A stretch of DNA of 64,000 bases from assembly GCF_011764545.1 (NCBI RefSeq), contig NZ_AP022870.1, forward strand, positions 3,580,001 through 3,644,000, given 5' to 3'. A model generated the notes under the pieces. The model did not search any database, was not told the DNA's origin, and was given only the letters and a program-made list of their open reading frames with translations. Positions 55,088 through 64,000 of the stretch are shown here, in pieces. Position numbers and translations under genes: made by a program. How positions within the stretch are numbered: position 1 is the first letter of the stretch; the number at the start of each line of letters is the position of its first letter. Source of the DNA: Phytohabitans flavus (lineage in GTDB: Bacteria > Actinomycetota > Actinomycetes > Mycobacteriales > Micromonosporaceae).

Positions 55088-55347
55088 GGAAACAACCAGG
55101 TCGGGTGCGCGATAGTCGACGCTAAGATCGCGGACTGTGATCTCGGAATTTGATCCTCCGGCCAATCCTCAAAGATACCTTCGGCTTCAGGATCGGACAC
55201 CTCTACTACATAGCAGCGTTCGTCGCCCCGTCGGAGGGTCAGGGCTCCACCATTCATTGAGACGTCGCCGACCGATGCATGAACTCTGCTAGTTTGCCCA
55301 GGCCGGGCGGTTGGGTCGTCGATAACCACGGCAACCGTCTGCGTCAT
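55081..55347 (-). CDS. Hypothetical protein ending in the tRNA fragment
   Basis: 88 residues from ATG 55347 (MTQTVAVVIDDPTARPGQTS; GALTLRRGDERCYVVEVSDP; EDWPEDQIPRSQSAIL). Its stop TAA lies within the tRNA-like anticodon loop, suggesting truncation or fusion by integration. Acidic and small like immunity proteins, but not recognised. Confidence 0.35.
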   Translation of the reverse strand: MTQTVAVVIDDPTARPGQTSRVHASVGDVSMNGGALTLRRGDERCYVVEVSDPEAEGIFEDWPEDQIPRSQSAILASTIAHPTWLFPS

Positions 55348-55483
55348 GGCTTTGGCCCGACGCAAGCAATCAGATCATCCATATCTTTGAAGACACGGGA
55401 CGCCCAGATTTCCAATTCCCCTCACGACGCTACCCTTACCTCCTTGGAGTGGCCTTCTCCAAAGCGTAAAGCAGCCCTATTCG

Positions 55484-56008
55484 CTACATCCTTGACCCAG
55501 GAGGGTTCCTTCGAAGACTAATACGGCCGCCTTGCAGCATCTCCGCAGCTACCGGCCCTAGCCGCTCCGAACCCCACTCCGTGTCGAACACTACCGTCTC
55601 TTCCCGCACCCACCCGAGCAACCGCGTAGCCATCGCCAAGAACTCGGCAGGCTTATTAGCTTTGGAATTCGAAGCAGATACGGAAGGTAGGTAGTAGAAG
55701 CGCCCAGGGTACAGCTGATCATCATCCAGCCTCGAAAACCACCACTCGATTAACGGATCCACCTGGACGTCAAGTATCCACTCGTCCCGTGCTTCGATAT
55801 AACGCGGATTCAGGTCAGGCACCATCGGCCGAGGACAAATTAGTCTGCCCATTCCGCCGGCTTGCGAGTCTTGGACCTCAAATCCGCCTCTATCACGTGA
55901 TCGTTCACTCAGTAGGGCGGATGCTAACTCACGCTGCACGAACGCGTCGACGGCCGGCCGGTCTTGAGGGTGAAGATAGACCTTGAGCTGCCTCCCCTTC
56001 ACTGTCAT
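55484..56008 (-). CDS. Predicted immunity protein for the RHS toxin
   Basis: 174 residues. MTVKGRQLKVYLHPQDRPAV, EARDEWILDVQVDPLIEWWF, GRFYYLPSVSASNSKANKPA, LGWVREETVVFDTEWGSERL. No family recognised. Its ATG overlaps the TGA of the RHS toxin C-terminus (ATGA), the classic arrangement of a polymorphic toxin and its cognate immunity gene. The gene is clearly AT-richer than its surroundings, as is the toxin tip, consistent with acquisition as a cassette. Cytoplasmic, no signal peptide. Confidence 0.7.
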   Translation of the reverse strand: MTVKGRQLKVYLHPQDRPAVDAFVQRELASALLSERSRDRGGFEVQDSQAGGMGRLICPRPMVPDLNPRYIEARDEWILDVQVDPLIEWWFSRLDDDQLYPGRFYYLPSVSASNSKANKPAEFLAMATRLLGWVREETVVFDTEWGSERLGPVAAEMLQGGRISLRRNPPGSRM

Positions 56009-59000
56009 TTCACCGTCCCGTATGGATGGAATACAATATCGACACCGTCATCAATTACGCTCCAGATATCCGACATCGCCCGGGTTTCACGTATTGCAGG
56101 TATACCACCCTTGGTCTGCAGTCCGACTTGGTGAAGCGATACAAGATTGCCATCGCTATCATAAGCGACCACATCTGCGAATCTAAACGGATAGAAACCT
56201 CCGGGCGTGTCGAAGCGAACTTCGGTACGCACCGTGAACCCTTGGCTTTCGAGGTCACGAGCCACATTATCCATCACATTCTGATGGGCAGGCCCGCCTG
56301 CCTTTCCATAGGGATTCGGGGAATCCGCGGATCGCCTCCGTCTGCGCACGTACACTTCGTCGAATGCGGCCTACCATTGGTGCTTGCCGTACCACCACAA
56401 TTGTGAACCAGAACCGACTGGTCACCGGCGACTACATAGTACGTGTGGAGGGTGTCGACGGTGAGGTTGTAGACGGTGGCGTGTTGGGTCTGGGTGTGGG
56501 TTCCGGCGACGCGTACCAGGCGGCCGTCCGCGGTCTTGAGCCACTGGCCCTGCCTGAGTTCGACGGCGTCGATCCACCGACCGCCCGGGGTGTGGGGGTT
56601 GCCGTCGTGGTCTTGCCAGATTGGGTGTCCGTCGGTGGCGACGATGGTGGCGGTTCGGTCGCCGTGGCTGCCGTCGACGTCGATGGTGATTTCGACGAGG
56701 TGCTTCTCGCCCGTGCCTCTGATCGTGGCGGTGACTGGCTGGGCTTCGGTCTTTCCCGTCGTGGGGTCGGTGGCTAGGACCAGTTCGCCGACTCGTACGT
56801 TCTCGATCGGTTTCGCATCGCCGTCCGCGGTGAGTACCGGGGTGCCTGGCGCGAAGCTGTTGCCGCGTATGGGGCAGCTGCCACCGGCGGCCCTGGCCGC
56901 TGATTGGGTGCCGGCGCGGTTCGCGCTGGAGAGCAGGCCGCCGCTGAGGCGGCCGCTGGCGATGCTGCTGATCTCTGCGCGGGCGGCGCCGAGGGCGCTC
57001 TGGCCGGCTGCCCGGAAGCCGCCGCTCAGTGCCCGTATGCCGGCGCCGAGTGCCTGGCCGCCGATGGAGCCAAGCGCGCCGCCGAGCGCGCCGGTAAGGC
57101 CGCCGATGGCTGTGGTCTTGAGGAGGTTCAGGCCGCGTTCGCCGTTCATGTAGCCGGTGACCGCGGAGCCGATCGCGCCGGCTAGTGCGCCGCAGGCGAC
57201 CGCGCCGACGCCGGTCCAGCCGATGGCCACCCCGCAGCCGATGCCGACGACCGCGCCGACCGCGATGCCGGCGATTGTCGCCGCGTGGTCCTCCACGAAC
57301 TGGGTGGCGTTGTCCCAGGCTGCGGAGGCACCCTCGACAAGCGGTGCCAGCTTTTCTGTTGCCGCCCGCCAGAGGTCTTGTTTGAACTTTTCCGGGTCTC
57401 TGATGGCTTGTGCGGAGACCGAGACGACCTTCGCGGCGAATTTGACGCCGACTGACACGATCTTCGCGCCGGCGACGATTGGCGCGAGCAGCGCCTTGAC
57501 GACGGGCAGCCTGGTGAACTTGACGGCGTGGGCTATCGCCGCTCTCGCCTGTTTGGTGACGGCGGCCTTCGCTTCGTAGTACTTCTTTTGGGCGGCTCGG
57601 GCCTGTTGGGCGGCCCAGTTTTTGAAGTTGCCGCTGCGTAGGGCGGCGATGCCCTCGCCGGCCTTCCTGATGACGGTCAGGCCGATCTTGACGGCGCCTT
57701 TGAGGAGCGCCCCGCCGGCGGTTTTCAGCGCCGACCAGCCGGCTTGGACCCAGCTTGAGTTCCACACGGCTTTTACGCCGTTCCAAACCGGTCTGACGAT
57801 GCTCCTGGCAACGGATGCCGCTCGGTTGAGGAACTTCGGCCATTGGCCGTCTGGGTCGTCGAAGTCCAGTGGGGCGCCGGCGCCGTAGGTGTACCGGTTG
57901 GCGAGGATGGAGTCGCCGCTGCTGTAGTTGGCGGTGTCGCGTGAGGTGAAGGCGCCGGCTTCGGGCTCGTACCAGCGGGCGCCCATGTCGACCTTGCCGG
58001 TGTCGGGGTCGGTCCAGTCGCCTTGGAAGCCGAGGTTGCCGGTCTGCCCGTCGCTGTCGACCTTCTTGCCGAACGGGTCGTAGGTGGTGGAGTCCTCCAG
58101 GGCGGGTAGGCCGGTGTCGGCCGGGTCGAATGCCGCTACCACGTCCCCGTGGGCATCGACGAGTGGGATCTGCCTATCCGCTCCGCGGCCGACGGCGAGC
58201 AGTTCGTTGCTGGGACCCCGGGAGTAGTACTCGGTGCCGTCGGTGACCACGTCGTCGCTGAGGCCGGCGTATTGGAACGACAGTCCGCTGCGTGCGACGA
58301 GGCGGTCCAGGCCGTCGTACCCGTAGGCCTGGCCCTCCGACGAGACGAGGCGGTCGAACGCGTCGGACGCGTACTGCTCGGCGAGGCCGGAACTTGTTCG
58401 GGTCAGGCGGGTGCCGCGCGGCGTGTACGTGTAGGTGTAGTCGCCGTCGGAGGTCAACCGGTTGCGCTCGTCGAAGACAGCGGTCTTCGAGCCGTTGCGG
58501 ACCCGGTTGCCGGCGGCGTCCCAGGCGTAGGTGACGGTGCCGTTGGGGCCGGTCCACGAGGTAAGCCGGCCCGCGCGGTCGTAGGTGTAGCTGTTGTTGC
58601 CCGCCCCGGCGGTTCCCGTGGTGTTCTTGCCGGTGAGATGACCGTTGAGGTCGAATTGGTAGGCGACCGAGGCGACTGTTCGGCCGGCGCCGTTGCGTAG
58701 TTCGTCGTTGTTGATCCGGCCGTAGTCGTCGTAGCCGAAGGTGCGCAGCCGGCCGCCGCCGTAGTTGACCGTGGTGATGCCGCCGGCCGCGTCGTACGTC
58801 AACTGTTGCCGCTGGCCGGTGATGCCGTCGGTCAGCCAGTCGAGCCGGCCCTTGACGTAGCCGAAGGTGGCGGTGCCGGACGCGTCGGTGCGGGAGGTCA
58901 GGTTGCCGTCGTCGTCGTAGTCGAAACTCGCCGTTCCCGAAGGGCCGGCGGTGGACAGCAGCGCGCCGCGGTCGTTGTAGGCGTAGGTGTTCGTGCCGTT

Positions 59001-62000
59001 GGGGGCGCTGACGCTGGTCAGCCGTCCGGCGTCGTCGTAGCCGAGGGTACGGGCGGCGGTGGCGGCCTCCGCGCCGGATCCGGTCTCGCCGGTGAGCCGG
59101 CCGGCCACGTCGTAGGTCCGCTGGCGGCTGACCCCGCCTGGTGCGTTCGCGCGGATCGGGTTGGCGTCGGCGTCGTAGCTGACGGTCCAGGTCCGGTCTG
59201 CCGGTGCGGGATGGGCCGAGGTGGCCGGTTCGAGCACGGATTCGGGCAGGCCGAGGGTGTTGTACGTGTAGATCGTGGCGTTGCCCCGGCCGTCGGTGTA
59301 GCGGGTGCGTGCGCCGGCCTCGTCGTATCCGAACCTCGTGGTGATCGATTCGGTCGCGCTGACCGGTTCGACCTGTTCGACGAGTCGATCCGCGGCGTCG
59401 TAGCGGTAGGTGGTGGTGGATTGGTAGGGGTCGGTCGCCGAGGTCAGGTTGCCGGCGACGTCGTAGCCGTAGGTTTGCGAGCGCAGGACCGTGCCGTCGG
59501 CTTTCAGGCTTGCGTCGCTGACCCGGTTGCCGAAGAGGTCGTACGCGACCTTGACGGTGCGGCCGAGCCCGTCGGAGACCCGGATCTGGCGTCCCGAGTG
59601 GTCGTAGCCGAACAGGGTCGCTTCGCCGGTCGGTGCTGTGGTGCGGACGAGGGCGCCGAGGGTGTCGTAGATGTTGGTCGTGGTGGCGCCGCTCGGCGAG
59701 CTGACCGAGGTGACGTTGCCGAGGTCGTCGTAGACCATGCGGGTGGTGAGGTTGCGGGTGGTGGGCCGGCGTTCGACCGCGGTCGAGGTGATCTGCCGGT
59801 CCAGATCGTCGTAGGTGTTCTCCACGCGGGTGCCGGTCGGCCCGGTCGCCGAGAGGACCTCACCGGTACGGGTGTACGTGTACCGGGTCACCGCGCGGTC
59901 GTCGTCGGTGGTCGTCGGGTCGTCCCGGCTGGTCATCCGGCTGAGCTGGTCATAGGTGTAGCGGGTGCTGCCGCGCGGGCCGGTCTCCTCGACCACGTTG
60001 CCCAGCCCGTCGTAGGCGGTGCGGCTCTGCGGGGTGATCGGCAGGCTGGCCCCGGGCGGAAGGTACGTCGGCGCGATGCTGTGTACCGGCCGGCCGAGCC
60101 GGTCGTACTCGACGCGGGACACGCGACCGCGCGGGTCTCTGACCGCCACCTGCTCGTCGAAGGCGTTGTAGCCGACCGTGCTGGTGGGGCTGACCGTGCC
60201 GCCGGACACGCCGCCGCTCTCGACCGCCACGGCAGGCCCGGTGACCTGGACCTGACGGCCGAGTTCGTCGTAGGCGTAGGTGGTGGTGAAGGCCCTCTTG
60301 TCCGCGCCGGGAACGTTGCCTCGGGGGTCGGTGGTCGACAGGCGTAGCCCGCGCCGGTCGTAGGTGTAGCTGGTGACGCGGGTATCGGTGCCGGCGACGA
60401 CCTTCTCCTCGACAACGTTGCCGACGTTGTCGTAGGCGTACTCGACGGCCTGCGGCGTGGCGACCACGGTCCACGGGACGTTGGACGGCGTACCGGACTG
60501 GGTGGTGCGGGTGACGTTGCCGTTGCCGTCGTAGGCGTAGGTGCTGGTGTGGCGCAGGCCGGTCGGGTCCAGGACGGTGGCGGTCAGCTTTCCGGCCCGG
60601 TCGTAGCTCTGCTCGGTGACCCGTTTGCCGTGCAGCTCCACCTTCCGGGTCAGGTTGCCGGCGCCGTCGTAGGTGTTTTCCTCGACGACGTAGTCGCGCT
60701 TGCTCCCGTCCGGATTGCGCAGGTCCTTCAGTACGACTTTGTGCAGCAGGTCGTCGCGGTAGTACTGGTACTCCAGGCGCCTGCCCATCGCGTCGGTGTC
60801 GCTGGCGAGCCGCCCGGCGAAGTCGTACGAGTACGAGTGCAGCACCAGGTAGTCGCCGGTCCCCGTGCCGGGCGAGCCGTCCGGATCGCTTCGCCAGTCC
60901 CGCAGCCGTACCTCGGCGACCTTGTTCTGCGCGGTGTACGCCCAGTCGTAGCGGTTGCCGTTGGCGTCGACCATGGTCGTCTTGTTGCCGAACCGGTCGT
61001 AGCCGTAGGTGGTCTCGTTGCCCTCGGCGTCGACGACCCGGCTCGGCCGGTTGTATTCGTCGTACTCGGTGCTGCTGACGCGGGCCGGATCGGTGCCGAG
61101 CAGGTCGGTGAGGGTGACCTTGGTCTGGTTACCGTCCAGGTCGTACTCGTTGGTCGACCGTGCCTGGTGCCGGGCGCCGCTGATCGGGTCGGTGGTGACC
61201 GGCCCGGTGACCGTGGCCGGCCGGGAGCGGGTGTCGTAGGTGTAGGTGGTGACAACCCCCGCCGGGTAGCTGTCGGAGATCTCCTTCTCGCTGGTCAGCC
61301 GGCCGATCGTGTCGTAGGTGTACTCGGTGACCACGCCTGACGGGCCGGTGGTCCGGGCGAGGTCGCCGTTGGTGTAGTACGCGTGCCGGGTCGTCTGCTG
61401 CCGGGCGTCGGTGCTGCTGGCCAGCAGCCCGGATGGCACGTTGCCGCGGTCGACCGCGCCTTCTACCCCGGTGGTGTAGGTGTGGCTGACCGTGCTGCCG
61501 TCCGGGTTGACCTGGCTCGCCAGTTGGCCGTTGGCCCCGTAGACGTACGAGGTGCGGTAGGTGGTGTCGGTGGCGCTGCTGGACCGGGCGTCGCGCGACT
61601 CGGTCGCCAGCTCGCTGCGCGGGTCGAACGGGCTGGTGACGGTGGTCGAGTACTTGTAGTGCGCGGTGAAGCACTGGGTCGACGTGCGGCAGGTCTTCCG
61701 CGACGCCAGGTTGCCCCGGGCGTCGTATGTCATTTCGACCGAGTCACCGTTTTCGTTGGTGACTTTGTTTTGGTAGCCCTTGTCGTCGTACGAGAACGTG
61801 CGGATGGCCATCCCGTCCACGGGATGCCGGATGAAGACCGGCCCGCCGGCGCTGTCCGGGATGACCGTGCAGAAGGCCGGGTCGCCTGGGTCGGGCTGGC
61901 TGCACGTTTCGGTTGGCGGGCCCTCGGGCGGTGTGGTCGGCTCGCCCGGGCGGTCCTCTTCGCGTATCTCCAGACCCAGGGGCGTGCCGGTGCGCAGCAT

Positions 62001-64000
62001 CCGCCCGCTGATCGCGTCGTACTCGTACAGGTGCGGCCGGTTGCCTGGATCGAGCACCTGCACGCTGCGCCGCAGGTCGGTGTTTCCGCCGTAGACGGTG
62101 GGCAGGCCGATCTTCCAGGTACCGCCGTTGCCGTCGGTGTACTCCTTCACCCGGTCGTTGCCGGCGTCGTACTCGACCTCCGCCGCGACCCGGCCGGTGG
62201 GCAGGGTTACCCGGGTCAGTTGCTGCGGTGCGGGCTGCGTGTACCGGTAGTGGGCGGCGACGGTGTCCTGGCCGAGCGGGTGCGCGTAGACGGCGGCCTC
62301 GTCGATGAGTCCGGCGAAGTACCGCTGGGCCGTGGCACCCCAGGCGGGCCAGGAGCTGGGTGTGGTGGCCGAGGCCGCGCCGAGCTGGTTGTGGGTCAGC
62401 GTGGTGTGCTCGATGGTCCGCCCGGTGACCTCGCCGACCTTGACACCGTCGAGGTACATCGTCTGGGTGGTGCCCATGGCGGAGAGCACGGCGTGGTGCC
62501 ATTTGTTGTCGTTGACCGCGGCGGCGGAGGTGATCGGTGCGATGGCCCCGCCGGCGAACTGCCCGCGTAGTCGACCGTCCGTGCCGGTGTAGAGGATCGG
62601 CACCCCACTGGTCGCCGGGGTCCCGACCGCCGTGTCCTGGTAACCGAGCAGCGGACCCCCGGTCTGGGTGACACCGATCTTGAACCACAGCTCGACGGCG
62701 GCGTCCCGGTTCTTCTTCACCATGCCCTTGGGCAGCTGGATGTGCGAGGACGTGCCGTTGAAGGCGGCGGCGGTCGTCCCGTCCATCACGCCGGGCTGGC
62801 CGAGCGTCACATTCCGGTAGGTGCCGGCGTCCTTGCCGAGGTTGACCGCCACTTCACTGGCCGCGCCGGTGCCCTCTTTCTCGCCGAGCCGGTAGTACGA
62901 GTCGGGGCGCGCGTCGAGGACCGCTGTCCGGTAATGGGAGCCGGTGCTGTACTCGTAGGAGGTGCAGGCGGCGTCCGGTGCGCAGACCTTGGTGAGCAGA
63001 TCGCCGTCGTAGGTGTACGTCCAGGTGAGCGCCGCGCCGTTGACCGGGTCGGTGCTGACCGTGCCGATGTGCGAGCCCGACCAGGTGAAGTGCAACGCCC
63101 GGCCGGCGGTGTTGGTGAGGCTGTTGGAGACCTGTGCCTTGGTGAGCTTGCCCGTCGTGTCGTAGCTGATGACGATCGAGTGCGACGAGTTGTCGGTGAT
63201 CTTGGTCAGCTTGCCGGCGAGGGAGAAGAAGTACGTGGTCCCGGAGCGGTCGAGCAGCTTCCACCCCGCGCTGTCCAACGTCAACCGGGCGACCCGGCCG
63301 GACGGCGCGGCGTAGCTGCCGTCGGGATTGCGGCCGAACCGGACCTCCTGGCCGTCCGGATAGCGGATCACCACGCTGCCCGACCCGTCGTTGTCCGCGG
63401 CCAGCTTCATGTCGTACCGGCTGGACCAGCCCGCGCCGAAAACGGCCGCCGGCCGCGGGTCGAGGCTGTTGTACGTGCGCAGCAGGTTGAGCTCCGGACC
63501 CACGGTCGCCACGGTGGCGTCGATCGCCGCCGTGCTGTAGTTGCCGACCTGGGCGTCGAACTCCTTGCCCTGCTCGGCGTACGGCGCCCCGGCGATACGG
63601 GAGATGATCTCGGGCTGCGGCACCGACGCCAGCAGCACCGAGTAGGGCGAGATGACCTCGTTGTTGGCGTCCTTGACGTAGGCCCGCCACGAGTAGCTCT
63701 TGCTCCAGGCCAGGCGCCCGGCGGGCACCGGCCAGGACGGCTTGGCCTGGTAGCCGGAGTTGACGCAGTTGGTCGGCTCACCGGCGTCGGTGCGGTCGCA
63801 GAGCTCGAACTTGTACTGGAGGGTGGCATTGGGCGGGGCATCGCTGTCGACGGCCTGGGCCCAGAGGACCGGCGTCAGCGTCGGGGCCTGGTAGCCGTTG
63901 GGCGGGTGGAGCTCCTGCACCACCGGCGGGACGTCGACCACCTGGAGCACGATCCGCCCCGGCGGCACCTGGTGGTCGGTGAAGACGATGCCGCCGGAGC
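56005..64000 (-). CDS. RHS/YD-repeat polymorphic toxin with LamG-like, HINT and nuclease-like C-terminal domains (5' end outside window)
   Basis: More than 2650 residues, open at the right edge. In order: fibronectin-like N-terminal part, DUF6531-type segment (LLRTYNSLDPRPAAVFGAGW), a LamG-like domain (63.0-62.3 kb: PDSYYRLGEKEGTG ... YFAGLIDEAAVY), dozens of YD repeats, RHS core (DPDTGKVDMGARWYEPEAGA, RYTYGAGAPLDFDDPDGQWP), an Ala-rich hydrophobic stretch, a HINT autoprotease-like domain (CPIRGNSFAPGTPVLTADGD to YYVVAGDQSVLVHN), and the toxin tip GGPAHQNVMDNVARDLESQG, FADVVAYDSDGNLVSLHQVG, QTKGGIPAIRE. The tip resembles restriction-endonuclease-fold toxins. The main frame stops at 56274; the tip lies in another frame, so one base is missing around 56.33 kb or the toxin is silenced. 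The immunity gene follows. Confidence 0.88.

Noticed and set aside
55021..55090. Complete tRNA-Lys gene
   Set aside because: Only the 3' half is present; no D arm or matching acceptor 5' strand upstream.
1..64000. CRISPR arrays and rRNA genes
   Set aside because: No regularly spaced short direct repeats with unique spacers and no rRNA-like sequence seen.

Overview
The window is high-GC actinobacterial DNA. Densely packed genes with ATGA/GTGA overlaps, a SARP/AfsR-type regulator, STAND NTPases, a CHAT-TPR protein, DUF2945, DUF1062, DUF1203, Imm32-like and RHS toxin genes together suggest a filamentous actinomycete, probably Micromonosporaceae; the genus is an inference.

Layout. (1) 1-13.8 kb, minus strand: a compact nonribosomal peptide operon. 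In order of transcription: type II thioesterase, DUF1203 protein, FabG-type ketoreductase, KAS III, acyl carrier protein, free-standing condensation domain, SbnA-like and SbnB-like 2,3-diaminopropionate (Dap) enzymes, an A-T-C-A-T NRPS, an ornithine-carbamoyltransferase-like enzyme and an MFS exporter cut by the window edge. A divergent SARP-NB-ARC-TPR regulator lies at 14.4-17.4 kb. The genes suggest a small N-acylated peptide built on Dap and/or its carbamoylated form, beta-ureidoalanine. (2) 17.4-38.9 kb: ordinary accessory genes (TPR membrane protein, leucine-rich-repeat remnant, small conserved proteins, wHTH, LysR, AraC, XRE regulators, VOC proteins, SDR, MMPL exporter, D-Ala-D-Ala carboxypeptidase, a DUF4157 HExxH protein, an orphan EccC/EssC-type ATPase). 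Copies of one dispersed palindromic repeat are scattered between them. (3) 39.0-40.3 kb: an IS110-family element sitting inside a copy of that repeat. Its left non-coding end looks like a bridge RNA whose guide segments match both the flanking target and the element's own ends. (4) 40.5-48.7 kb: a conflict/defence-like island. It has a CHAT protease with TPRs, two companion genes, and, divergently, a helical effector-like protein overlapping a STAND/NB-ARC-TPR gene. These last two share an amyloid-signalling-like motif. (5) 48.9-53.3 kb: DUF4386 membrane protein, Imm32-like protein, ADP-ribosylglycohydrolase, SDR/TetR pair and a hypothetical gene. (6) 53.4-54.7 kb: an IS3-family element. (7) 55.0-64 kb: a 3' tRNA fragment that may be an old attachment site, then a predicted immunity gene overlapping the tip of a giant RHS/YD-repeat polymorphic toxin with a HINT domain and a nuclease-like C-terminus, running off the right edge.

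Quality note. At least eleven genes-worth of evidence points to single-base losses, nearly all in short G/C runs (three in the NRPS, two in MMPL, two in the IS110 transposase, one each in the LRR remnant, XRE regulator, STAND gene and RHS gene). Restoring one base each time gives normal full-length family members, so sequencing or assembly deletions are more likely than genuine decay. I describe the affected genes as single genes with frameshifts.
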